Shown here: positions 1-5,868 of the stretch, piece by piece
Layout of the letters: every line of letters begins with the position of its first letter
Position numbering within the stretch: position 1 is the stretch's first letter
NCBI GenBank assembly: GCA_964405405.1
Contig: CAYONT010000058.1
Span: forward strand, 1-10,079
Direction of reading: 5' to 3'
DNA length: 10,079 nucleotides
Source of the DNA: CAMCYM01 sp964405405
Lineage (GTDB): Bacteria > Bacteroidota > Bacteroidia > Flavobacteriales_D > Sanyastnellaceae
Made by a program: the position numbers and the translations under genes
Notes under the pieces: generated by a model
Told to the model about the DNA's origin: nothing
Seen by the model: only the letters and a program-made list of their open reading frames with translations
Database searches by the model: none

Positions 1-74
1 GCCAAACTCCCCCGAATCGCCCGATTGAATGCCCGGGCGTCCTGATAAACCTGCAGATTCTCGAAGTAGAACAT
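1..74 (-). CDS. Four-helix-bundle protein, 23S rRNA intervening-sequence type (5' end only)
   Basis: Partial gene: only the first 24 codons lie in the window, starting at an ATG at 74 and running off the left edge. The visible N-terminus begins MFYFENLQVYQDARAFNRAI. The spacing F-x-x-L-x-V-Y-x-x-A is the usual opening of the small (about 120 aa) four-helix-bundle family named after proteins encoded in 23S rRNA intervening sequences, common in Bacteroidota. The biochemical role of the family is not established. The assignment rests on this short N-terminal pattern alone. About 80 bp upstream of its start lies a dense block of direct and inverted repeats (152-343). Sequence left of the window would show whether the frame stays open for the usual length. 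Confidence 0.6.
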   Translation of the reverse strand, partial: MFYFENLQVYQDARAFNRAIRGSL

Positions 75-124
75 GTGTTAAGTTACTCAAAACAAACCAC
101 ATAGCGCGATTTTTCGGCGGGAAC

Positions 125-133
125 TTATCCACA
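125..133 (+). promoter_or_regulatory. Perfect single DnaA-box-like 9-mer
   Basis: The nonamer TTATCCACA matches the classical DnaA-box consensus exactly. It lies between the four-helix-bundle gene start and the 14-bp repeat array. I see no second box nearby and no dnaA, dnaN or AT-rich unwinding region, so this does not look like an origin. It could be a chance match or an isolated DnaA-binding or titration site. Confidence 0.3.
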
Positions 134-151
134 TTTGGCCCGGCAGGAAAC

Positions 152-235
152 GAGAAACAAGAGATAAGAAACAAGAGATGAGAAACAAGAGATGAGAAAC
201 AAGAGATGAGAAACAAGAGATGAGAAATAAGAGAT
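152..235 (+). repeat. Six tandem 14-bp repeats, GAGAAACAAGAGAT
   Basis: Six back-to-back copies of a 14-bp unit, GAGAAACAAGAGAT, start at 152, 166, 180, 194, 208 and 222. Copies 1, 3, 4 and 5 are identical. Copy 2 begins AAG instead of GAG, and copy 6 has T for C in the AAACAA core. A decayed partial copy (AGGAAACAGA) follows at 236-245. There are no spacers, so this is not a CRISPR array. The words GAGAT and GAAACAAG recur in reverse complement at 256-324, making this the left arm of a larger inverted structure. Confidence 0.9.
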
Positions 236-264
236 AGGAAACAGAACCCAACATATCCTATCTC
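231..264. repeat. Inverted repeat joining the two arms of the repeat block
   Basis: GAGATAGGA at 231-239 is perfectly complementary to TCCTATCTC at 256-264, separated by 16 bases. The left half is the edge of the direct-repeat array. The right half begins a pyrimidine-rich section (TATCTC, CATCTC words). The hairpin therefore marks the turning point of the block. It could form in RNA or in extruded DNA. Confidence 0.65.
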
Positions 265-271
265 CCATCTC

Positions 272-343
272 GCGCGGCGAAGCCGCGCATCTCCTATCTC
301 GCGCAGCGAAGCTGCGCTTGTTTCAGCGCAGCGCAGCTGCGCT
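272..343. repeat. Three GC-rich hairpin palindromes
   Basis: Three short palindromes lie in a row. GCGCGGC-gaa-GCCGCGC is at 272-288. GCGCAGC-gaa-GCTGCGC is at 301-317. The perfect 14-bp palindrome AGCGCAGCTGCGCT is at 330-343. The first two share a GAA loop and differ by one compensated base pair, so the stem is conserved while the sequence is not. Each of these two is preceded by an ATCTC word. CTTGTTTC at 317-324 is the reverse complement of the core of the 14-bp repeats. The third hairpin lies inside the end of the ABC ATPase gene. The set could act as a transcription terminator or mRNA 3'-end structure for that gene, but there is no clean T-tract. Confidence 0.75.
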
Positions 344-1012
344 ATCTTCCATCTTCCCGTCCCGCATGCGGAGGATGCGGTCGCCCGATTGGGCCAGGGT
401 TTCGTTGTGGGTGACGACAACGAAGGTGGCGCCTTCGCGGTCCCGGAGTTCGCGGAAGAGGGCGAAGAGGGCTTCGGCGTTGCCGGAGTCGAGGTTGCCC
501 GTGGGCTCGTCGGCGAGGACCACGGCGGGGCGATTCATGAGGGCGCGGGCGGCGGCGACGCGCTGCTGTTCACCGCCGGAGAGGGTGGTGGGGCGGTGGT
601 GGAGGCGGTCTCCCAGGCCCAGGTCGCGGAGCAGCCGCTCGGCACGGTCGCGGGTGGACCGGCCGTCAGAACGGGCGATCCAAGCGGGCATCAGGACGTT
701 CTCGAGCGCGGAGAATTCGGGGAGGAGGCGATGGAATTGGAAGATGAAGCCGATGTGGGCATTGCGGAAGGCGGAGAGGGCGGCGCTGCGGAGCCGCGTG
801 ACCTCGGCGCCGGCCACCCGGAGCGTGCCGGAGTCGGGGCCGTCGAGGGTGCCGAGGATCTGGAGGAGGGTTGTTTTTCCGGCCCCGGACGCGCCCAGGA
901 TTGAGGTCAGTTCGCCAGCACGGATTTCGAGGTCGATTCCCCGAAGAACCGCCACCTGGCCATAGCTTTTTGTCAGCCCTGACGCTTGGATGATGGGCTC
1001 CGTCGCATTCAT
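323..1012 (-). CDS. LolD-type ABC transporter ATP-binding protein
   Basis: This 229-aa ATPase is probably the cytoplasmic motor of a LolCDE/MacB-type complex, which extracts lipoproteins or substrates from the inner membrane towards the periplasm. Visible motifs in order are an A-loop Tyr17, Walker A GASGAGKTT (40-48), the Q-loop in FQFHRLLPEF (91-100), signature LSGGEQQR (144-151), Walker B VVLADEP (164-170), D-loop GNLD (172-175) and H-loop His202. The Q-loop segment closely resembles LolD, and the length fits that subfamily. No membrane partner is adjacent, so the permease is encoded elsewhere; MacB or FtsE-like roles are not excluded. The ATG at 1012 precedes a natural N-terminus and is divergent from sucC. 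The last six codons (SAAALR) and the TGA come from the neighbouring hairpin repeat, so the C-terminus may have been replaced by that element. Confidence 0.88.
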   Translation of the reverse strand: MNATEPIIQASGLTKSYGQVAVLRGIDLEIRAGELTSILGASGAGKTTLLQILGTLDGPDSGTLRVAGAEVTRLRSAALSAFRNAHIGFIFQFHRLLPEFSALENVLMPAWIARSDGRSTRDRAERLLRDLGLGDRLHHRPTTLSGGEQQRVAAARALMNRPAVVLADEPTGNLDSGNAEALFALFRELRDREGATFVVVTHNETLAQSGDRILRMRDGKMEDSAAALR

Positions 1013-1057
1013 GCTCGAAAACTACGCACATCCCGCTTACAAGCCCGTTCCGTTGCC

Positions 1058-1065
1058 TAACTTCG
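1058..1065 (+). promoter_or_regulatory. Possible -7 promoter element upstream of sucC
   Basis: TAACTTCG lies 71 bp before the sucC ATG and differs by one base from the Bacteroidota -7 consensus TAnnTTTG. No convincing -33 TTTG is visible; the nearest approximation is a TTA at 1037-1039. The same octamer occurs just before the SUI1-like gene, which strengthens the reading modestly. Confidence 0.35.
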
Positions 1066-1136
1066 CACCCCAAATCCCGGGACATGCGTGTGGCGGTTGG
1101 GCCTGGGCATGTGACGAATCAGAAGAAGAGAACGAC

Positions 1137-2357
1137 ATGAACATCCACGAATACCAAGGCAAGGAAATCCTGAAGCAATACGGCGTGGCCGTGCAGGAAG
1201 GTCGGGTGGCGGCCACCCCAGAGGATGCGCTCGCCGCAGCCCATGCATTGACCGAATCCACGGGAACGAGTTGGTATGTGGTGAAAGCCCAAATCCATGC
1301 CGGAGGACGTGGCAAGGGAACCGTCACCGAGACGGGGTCTCGCGGCGTGGTGGTGGCGAAAGGCATCGACAAAGTACAGGACATCGCAGCGGGCATTTTG
1401 GGCGGGCATTTGGTCACTGCGCAGACCTCTGCTTCCGGCAAGCGGGTGAACAAGGTGCTCATTGCGGAGGATGTATACGGGCCCGGTGCGAGTGAGCCCC
1501 GAGAGTTTTACATGAGTGTGTTGCTGGACCGGGCCTTGGGTCGCCCCGTCATCGTATACAGCCCCCAAGGCGGCATGGACATTGAGGCCGTCGCGGAACA
1601 CACCCCCGAGCTCATTTTCAAAGAAGTTGTGGACCCAGCGGTTGGACTGCAGGGGTTTCAGGCACGGCGCATCGCCTTTCAATTGGGGCTGGAGGGCAAG
1701 GCATTCAAGGAGATGATCTCCTTTGTGACCGCATTGTACCGGGCCTACATGGGCGCAGATGCCACCATGTTCGAAATCAATCCCGTTCTGAAGACATCGG
1801 ACGATCGCGTCATCGCTGTGGATGCCAAGGTGACCTTGGATAACAACGGGTTGTACCGCCATGCGGCCTTTGCGGCCATGCGCGACACCACCGAAGAGGA
1901 TCCCATCGAAGTGGAAGCCGGTGAGGCGGGACTGAACTATGTGAAGTTGGACGGCAACGTGGGATGCATGGTGAATGGGGCGGGTTTGGCCATGGCGACC
2001 ATGGACATCATTCAGCTCAGTGGCGGCCAGCCCGCGAATTTCCTGGATGTGGGGGGAACGGCAGACGCGGTTCGTGTGGAGAAGGCGTTTCGCATCATCC
2101 TGCGCGACCCGGCGGTGAAAGCGATTCTCGTGAACATTTTCGGGGGCATTGTGCGCTGTGACCGGGTGGCGCAGGGCGTGGTGGACGCCTACCGCAACTT
2201 GGGCGACATCCATGTGCCCATCATCGTCCGCTTGCAAGGCACGAATGCCGCGGAGGCGAAGGTTTTGATCGAGAATTCTGGGCTGAAGGTCATCTCCGCC
2301 ACCCTGTTGCAGGAGGCTGCAGACGCCGTGGCTCAGGTGCTGGCCTCGGCGGAGTAA
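1137..2357 (+). CDS. sucC: Succinyl-CoA synthetase (ADP/GDP-forming) beta subunit
   Basis: SucC pairs with SucD to interconvert succinyl-CoA and succinate with phosphorylation of ADP or GDP, in the TCA cycle. The 406-aa product opens MNIHEYQGKEILKQYGV, the hallmark start of the family. The reading frame is open further upstream (to 990), but that extension overlaps the divergent ATPase start and lacks family resemblance, so I chose the ATG at 1137. A purine-rich AGAAGAAGAG precedes it. The ATP-grasp part contains AQIHAGGRGKG (51-61), EINP (213-216) and Asp229 for nucleotide and metal binding. The C-terminal CoA-ligase part contains GNVGCMVNGAGLAM (273-286), NIFGGIVRCD (333-342) and RLQGTN (365-370). 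Length is slightly above the E. coli protein. sucD is not adjacent; the downstream gene is convergent. The two subunits must therefore be encoded separately. Confidence 0.97.
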   Translation: MNIHEYQGKEILKQYGVAVQEGRVAATPEDALAAAHALTESTGTSWYVVKAQIHAGGRGKGTVTETGSRGVVVAKGIDKVQDIAAGILGGHLVTAQTSASGKRVNKVLIAEDVYGPGASEPREFYMSVLLDRALGRPVIVYSPQGGMDIEAVAEHTPELIFKEVVDPAVGLQGFQARRIAFQLGLEGKAFKEMISFVTALYRAYMGADATMFEINPVLKTSDDRVIAVDAKVTLDNNGLYRHAAFAAMRDTTEEDPIEVEAGEAGLNYVKLDGNVGCMVNGAGLAMATMDIIQLSGGQPANFLDVGGTADAVRVEKAFRIILRDPAVKAILVNIFGGIVRCDRVAQGVVDAYRNLGDIHVPIIVRLQGTNAAEAKVLIENSGLKVISATLLQEAADAVAQVLASAE

Positions 2358-2414
2358 GGGGGAGGGGGCAAGGGAGCGGGCAGGAGAGCTGGCTCGAGCA
2401 GGGGCCGGGGCCGG

Positions 2415-3074
2415 TCAGCGCTTGCGGAGGACGTGGATGCCGTCGCGCAAGGGGAGGAGCAGGTTTTCCACGCGGACATCCTCACGCCAGGCACCGTTGA
2501 GGGCGTGCATGCGCCGGGCATCGGGATCTTTTGCTGAGGCTCCCTCGAGCACTTTTCCCCACCACATCACATTGTCTACCAGCAGGATACCGCCTGGACG
2601 GGTGCGGTCAAGCACCGCTTCAACGTATTCACCCGTCCGGGCCTTGTCGGCATCAATCCAGGCCAAATCAAACACCCCCTCGATCTCCTCCAGCACCTCG
2701 TGGGCCTCTGCGTTGTGCCGAACAATGCGGTCCCGCACCCCTGCCTCCGTCCAGAAAGCGTCTTGCAGGTCGTTGAGTTCATCGTTCGGTTCAACGGTAT
2801 CGATCCAGCCGCCGGGGGCCAAGCCCTCCGCCAAGCACAGGGTGGCGTAGCCCGTGAAGGTGCCCAACTCGAGAACCCGGTGTGGCCGAACGAGCTGGCT
2901 GACTAGGGCGAGCAAGCGACCCTGGTACGGGTCGGTGAGCATGTGCGGGTGGGTCGTCCGCAGCCAGGTGGCACGCCGAAGCCGAGCCAGCAGGGCTGGT
3001 TCGGCTTCAGAATGCCGGGCCGCGTATGCTGCCCAAGCGTCGTCGGGCCGCTGGGGCCCCGGAGGAGGATTCAA
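2415..3074 (-). CDS. Class I SAM-dependent O-methyltransferase (Methyltransf_3 / COG4122 family)
   Basis: This 219-aa enzyme has the fold of catechol and caffeoyl-CoA O-methyltransferases and of the tRNA-modifying TrmR/YrrM branch. It transfers a methyl group from SAM to a hydroxyl, usually with a divalent metal. SAM motif I is ELGTFTGYAT (69-78). An acidic Glu95 ends the next strand (TVEPNDEL). IDADK (140-144) and VDNVMWWGKV (166-175) carry the expected metal-binding acidic and Asn residues. The substrate cannot be told from sequence. Bacteroidota genomes commonly carry one such gene, so a housekeeping RNA role is possible. No in-frame ATG precedes residue 45, so the start is most likely the TTG at 3074. 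It lies 37 bp downstream of the cysteine-rich secreted protein gene on the same strand, so the two could be co-transcribed. The 57 bp between its end and sucC show no clear terminator. Confidence 0.88.
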   Translation of the reverse strand: MNPPPGPQRPDDAWAAYAARHSEAEPALLARLRRATWLRTTHPHMLTDPYQGRLLALVSQLVRPHRVLELGTFTGYATLCLAEGLAPGGWIDTVEPNDELNDLQDAFWTEAGVRDRIVRHNAEAHEVLEEIEGVFDLAWIDADKARTGEYVEAVLDRTRPGGILLVDNVMWWGKVLEGASAKDPDARRMHALNGAWREDVRVENLLLPLRDGIHVLRKR

Positions 3075-3111
3075 GTTCGCAGAAAAATCAGTCCGTGTAT
3101 GGGATCCGCCC

Positions 3112-3918
3112 TCAAAGGCAGTACATCCCGAATTCGGACAGAAAGATCAACAAATCCCCCGCCGTCACCATGCCATCGTCGTTGAAATCCGCTGGGGCTG
3201 GACATCCCGACGTACAGCCGAAGACACTCAGCAAAGACAGCAAGTCCTCCGTGCCGACAATGTTGTCCCCGTTCACGTCCGACGTGCATTCCGCCAACTC
3301 CGCGGGGCTGAACAGTCCATTGCAGTTGTTGTCTACCCCTTGGCCAGTGCCGGGTGCACCGGGGTGTACAACGGGGTTGCTGTCGTTGCAATCGCACAAA
3401 TTTGTCCACTCGTCTCCGTCCTGGTCCACGATGCCCGCGCATGCATTGAATCCAGCCTCACAGTTTGTAAGCGCACACTCGGCGCAAGCCGCATCTCCGA
3501 GGAAGGCACAAGCGAAGAAACAGTTCTGCACCACACACGTGGTCTGCTCTCCGAAACAACCGATGCAGGCACTTGACAATTCCAGCTGTGCCGCCATGCA
3601 TGCTTCCATGCATTCTTGGCCCTCGCTGAGGCATTGGTTCCCGCACGTGGCCGCGACCCCTTGCACCAGCTCGGTGTATTGGCAGATGTAGTCGAGATCC
3701 ACTTCGGAGCAGTTGCCTAGGGTTTGGCCTGCAGCAGACCCCAAGCCCAGGGCCCAGACGGCGATCAGGAGGGCCCACGACCCTAAGAATGCGGGTGCAG
3801 GGATGCGGCGGGATTGCTGCGCTATCCGGGCGTTGAGTTGGCGGTCAGCGGGCGTCCGCTCCCAGCGGGGAGCTCCCGCGGACTCGACGGTAAGGAAGGA
3901 AGATGGAATACGGCCCAT
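3112..3918 (-). CDS. Secreted cysteine-rich protein with MopE-like metal-binding motif and dockerin-like repeats
   Basis: 268 aa from the ATG at 3918. After a long basic N-region there is a hydrophobic stretch (about 42-63) ending in a plausible cleavage site near AAGQ, suggesting export. Residues 70-160 are rich in cysteine, with repeated CxxxC and CxxC pairs (92/96, 103/107, 118/121, 133/137, 145/148); the whole protein has 22 cysteines. Residues 165-201 read DQDGDEW...CDCNDSNP...HPGAP...VDNNCNG, the pattern of the MopE putative copper-binding motif. Two calcium-loop, dockerin-like repeats close the protein: DVNGDNIVGTEDLLSLLSVFG (parts of 214-234) and DFNDDGMVTAGDLLIFLSEFG (parts of 244-264). 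No T9SS sorting domain follows. Function is unknown; extracellular metal binding or a structural surface role is inference. The 41-residue n-region is unusually long, so a downstream alternative start is possible. Confidence 0.7.
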   Translation of the reverse strand: MGRIPSSFLTVESAGAPRWERTPADRQLNARIAQQSRRIPAPAFLGSWALLIAVWALGLGSAAGQTLGNCSEVDLDYICQYTELVQGVAATCGNQCLSEGQECMEACMAAQLELSSACIGCFGEQTTCVVQNCFFACAFLGDAACAECALTNCEAGFNACAGIVDQDGDEWTNLCDCNDSNPVVHPGAPGTGQGVDNNCNGLFSPAELAECTSDVNGDNIVGTEDLLSLLSVFGCTSGCPAPADFNDDGMVTAGDLLIFLSEFGMYCL

Positions 3919-3939
3919 GGCAAAAATGTTTTTTCGATT

Positions 3940-3947
3940 GGAAGATA
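3940..3947 (-). promoter_or_regulatory. Possible -7 element for the cysteine-rich protein gene
   Basis: Read on the minus strand this is TATCTTCC, two bases from TAnnTTTG, lying 21 bp upstream of the ATG at 3918. No matching -33 element is visible. Reported only because similar octamers lie before other genes here. Confidence 0.2.
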
Positions 3948-3992
3948 CGTGTGTCAAAAGAAAAGGTTCCGTTTCTCGTGTCAGGTTTCGAT

Positions 3993-4000
3993 TAACTTCG
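3993..4000 (+). promoter_or_regulatory. Possible -7 element directly before the SUI1-like gene
   Basis: TAACTTCG, identical to the octamer before sucC, ends only four bases before the ATG at 4005. If it is the -7 element, transcription would begin at or next to the start codon and the mRNA would be nearly leaderless. That fits the absence of a Shine-Dalgarno sequence here. No clear -33 TTTG is seen. Confidence 0.35.
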
Positions 4001-4004
4001 GGGC

Positions 4005-4472
4005 ATGGGCACAAAAGGCAAGGCAAAAGGCCGTCCCCAAGCGGCAGCGGATTCGGAAGCGGATGGACTGGTTTACGGAGCGGGCTCCCGTGGGACGGGG
4101 ACCTCGGGGGCTGATTCGCCTTTCGCGGCGCTCGCGGCCTTCGCATCCACCGACCCCGACCCGGAACCCTCACCCGCTTCCGCTTCGCACAAAGAGGCGG
4201 ATGCGTTGCCCGCTTGGAGCGTCCCCCCGCGCCAGCAGACCCTCTACGTGGCCTGTGAACGCAAGCAGCGCGCGGGGCGCCCAACCACCGTCGTCGAGGG
4301 ATTTGCCGGCAGCGATGCGGAACTCGAGGCCTTGGGGAGCGCCTTGAAGAAGCGTTGTGGCGTGGGTGGCGCGGTGAAGGATGGTGCGGTGCTCGTGCAG
4401 GGGGACCACCGACCGGCTGTCATCGCCTGGCTCGAGGCGGCGGGTTTCAAGGCCAAACGAAAGGGAGGCTGA
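4005..4472 (+). CDS. SUI1/eIF1-family translation factor (YciH-like)
   Basis: 155 aa. The C-terminal half (about 75-155) is a SUI1 domain, the fold of eukaryotic eIF1 and bacterial YciH, which acts at the small ribosomal subunit during start-codon selection. Recognisable blocks are LYVACERKQRAGRPTTVV (80-97), GFAGSDAELEALG (99-111), LKKRCGVGGAVKDG (114-127) and VQGDHRPAVIAWLEAAGFKAKRKGG at the end (131-155, given here in part as QGDHR and FKAKRKGG). These match the bacterial family well. The first 75 or so residues are low-complexity (Lys/Gly, then Ala/Ser/Pro/Asp-rich) and probably disordered. Common bacterial members are shorter, so this tail is extended. The ATG at 4005 lacks a visible Shine-Dalgarno. 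It lies 70 bp upstream of the THUMP methyltransferase on the same strand, a plausible translation-related pair. Confidence 0.88.
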   Translation: MGTKGKAKGRPQAAADSEADGLVYGAGSRGTGTSGADSPFAALAAFASTDPDPEPSPASASHKEADALPAWSVPPRQQTLYVACERKQRAGRPTTVVEGFAGSDAELEALGSALKKRCGVGGAVKDGAVLVQGDHRPAVIAWLEAAGFKAKRKGG

Positions 4473-4486
4473 AGCCGCTTTCGGGG

Positions 4487-4494
4487 TATCTTCG
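4487..4494 (+). promoter_or_regulatory. Possible -7 element upstream of the THUMP methyltransferase
   Basis: TATCTTCG, one base from TAnnTTTG, lies 48 bp before the proposed TTG start at 4543 in the gap after the SUI1-like gene. No -33 element is evident. It would give the methyltransferase its own promoter. Confidence 0.3.
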
Positions 4495-4542
4495 CCCGAC
4501 AGTTGCTCCCCCTTTCGGGACGGCCCATGAATCTGCCCGCCC

Positions 4543-5805
4543 TTGAAACCGACGTACCGTCCTGACCGCCCCGACCGCGGGGACCGCCCCGGCCGCGGGG
4601 ACCGCCCCGGCCGCGGGGACCGCCCCGCCTCCCCCCGCCGGGCTCCGGCAGATGACCCCCATGCGCAGCCCCTCCCAGAGACCGACCTGCCCATCTACCA
4701 TGCGAAGACCCTCGCGGGTTTGGAGTCCCTCGTCGAGGCCGAACTCCGAAACCACGGTGCCGAGATCCTGCGCGTGGGACGCAGGGGCATCGACTTCGGG
4801 GCGGACATGGAAACCCTGTTCCGGGTGTGCATGTGCAGCCGGTTTGCCCTGCGCATTTTGCGCCCCATCCTCCAGTTCGAGGCCCAGGATGCCCAGGACC
4901 TGTACGAGCAGGCCACGCAGTGGGACTGGCTCAGCGTGATGGAGGCGAAGAGCACCTTTGCGATTGATTCGACGGTCTATTCCGACCTTTTCACGCACAG
5001 CCAGTTTGCGACCCTGCGTCTGAAAGATGCCATTGCGGACCATTTCCGCGCCATCGGAGGCATCCGGCCCAGCGTCGACCGGGAGCGACCGGATGTGCGC
5101 ATCCACCTACACATCTCGGGCGCCCAGGTCACCGTGTCGCTCGATGCCGCGGGGGAACCGCTGTCGCGTCGGGGATACCGTCCGGCGAAGGCACCGGCTC
5201 CGCTCAACGAGGTCCTGGCCGCGGGACTGCTCGCCCTCGCCGGCTGGCGTCCTGGCATTCCGCTCTACGACCCGATGTGCGGATCCGGAACCTTTGCTAC
5301 CGAAGCCGCGCTCTGGTGCGACGGCTATCCCGTTAACTGGCACCGGCGCCGTTATGCCTTCATGAACTGGCGGGGCTACGATGAGGACGCGTTCTTCGAC
5401 GTCCGGGCCCAGCTGAAGGCACGCGTGGTGGCCGTGCCGACCCCCATTTTTGCAAGCGACAAAGACTACGGAGCCGTTTCGATGACCCGGCAGTCCCTGG
5501 TGAACATGGAGGTGGAGGACCATGTCGAACTGGGGCGGGCCGACTTTTTCAAGCTGACACCACGCACCGAGTCGGGGATTGTGGTGTTGAACCCGCCGTA
5601 TGGGGAGCGCATGGAGGTGGAGGATTTGGCCTTGCTCTACCAATCCATCGGAGACCGCCTCAAGTCGACGTGGAAGGGATTCGACGCCTGGATCATATCC
5701 AGCGACTTGGATGCGTTGAAGCACGTGGGGCTCAAGCACCACGACCGCACGACGGTCTACAACGGGCCGCTCGAGTGCCGGTGGCAGGGGTACGCGATGC
5801 GCTGA
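4543..5805 (+). CDS. THUMP-domain class I SAM-dependent rRNA methyltransferase (RlmL N-terminal-like)
   Basis: 420 aa. The architecture is a THUMP RNA-binding domain followed by a Rossmann-type N-methyltransferase, as in the half of RlmL/RlmKL that makes m2G in 23S rRNA. The THUMP region covers about 50-215 and ends with SLDAAGEPLSRRGYR (199-213), a family signature. SAM motif I is DPMCGSGTF (243-251). The catalytic motif NPPYGER (349-355, Asn350 first) is typical of amino-methylating enzymes. The first 30 residues are an Arg/Gly/Asp/Pro tail from an 18-bp tandem repeat. An in-frame stop at 4528-4530 and lack of an ATG before residue 89 leave TTG at 4543 as the best start. The nearby ATG at 4527 is out of frame and closes after 12 codons. 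It probably modifies 23S rRNA, but the target base is inferred from family. Confidence 0.9.
   Translation: MKPTYRPDRPDRGDRPGRGDRPGRGDRPASPRRAPADDPHAQPLPETDLPIYHAKTLAGLESLVEAELRNHGAEILRVGRRGIDFGADMETLFRVCMCSRFALRILRPILQFEAQDAQDLYEQATQWDWLSVMEAKSTFAIDSTVYSDLFTHSQFATLRLKDAIADHFRAIGGIRPSVDRERPDVRIHLHISGAQVTVSLDAAGEPLSRRGYRPAKAPAPLNEVLAAGLLALAGWRPGIPLYDPMCGSGTFATEAALWCDGYPVNWHRRRYAFMNWRGYDEDAFFDVRAQLKARVVAVPTPIFASDKDYGAVSMTRQSLVNMEVEDHVELGRADFFKLTPRTESGIVVLNPPYGERMEVEDLALLYQSIGDRLKSTWKGFDAWIISSDLDALKHVGLKHHDRTTVYNGPLECRWQGYAMR
4564..4629 (+). repeat. 18-bp minisatellite encoding an RG-rich tail
   Basis: Three full and one partial copies of the 18-bp unit GACCGCCCCGGCCGCGGG start at 4564, 4582, 4600 and 4618. 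The first copy has A for G at its eleventh base. Because 18 is divisible by three, copy-number change keeps the frame. It encodes repeating Arg-Pro-(Asp/Gly)-Arg-Gly-Asp at the N-terminus of the THUMP methyltransferase. Such tails often bind RNA non-specifically. Confidence 0.85.
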
Positions 5806-5868
5806 CCGCGCGGGTGCGGAGGCCGCAGGGGCTGCTGCGTCGCGGGGGCGGGGACGGCTGCGAGGGGG

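Noticed and set aside
152..235. Array of short regular repeats resembling a CRISPR
   Set aside because: The 14-bp units are directly adjacent with no spacers, and no cas genes are present.
389..904. Open plus-strand frame of 171 codons
   Set aside because: It lies wholly opposite the LolD-like ATPase, whose motifs are complete. The product is Gly/Glu/Ala-biased with no recognisable domain.
990..1136. In-frame N-terminal extension of sucC
   Set aside because: It overlaps the start of the divergent ATPase gene. SucC proteins begin at MNIHEYQ, and the extension has no family resemblance.
1119..2237. Long minus-strand open frame (372 codons) opposite sucC
   Set aside because: It is a shadow of sucC in a GC-rich genome; the product is His-rich and lacks any motif.
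2854..3691. Plus-strand open frames across the cysteine-rich protein gene
   Set aside because: The minus strand has a signal segment, Cys pairs, a MopE-like motif and dockerin-like repeats. The plus-strand products look random.
3919..4284. Long upstream extension of the cysteine-rich protein frame
   Set aside because: It runs opposite the SUI1-like gene, has a biased Arg/Pro composition, and would bury the export signal deep inside the protein.
4527..4565. ATG start or small leader peptide before the THUMP methyltransferase
   Set aside because: It closes after 12 codons and is out of frame with the methyltransferase. A leader-peptide role cannot be supported from sequence.
5806..5868. Terminator between the convergent THUMP methyltransferase and T9SS-protein genes
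   Set aside because: The gap is GC-rich with only weak self-complementarity and no T-tract on either strand.
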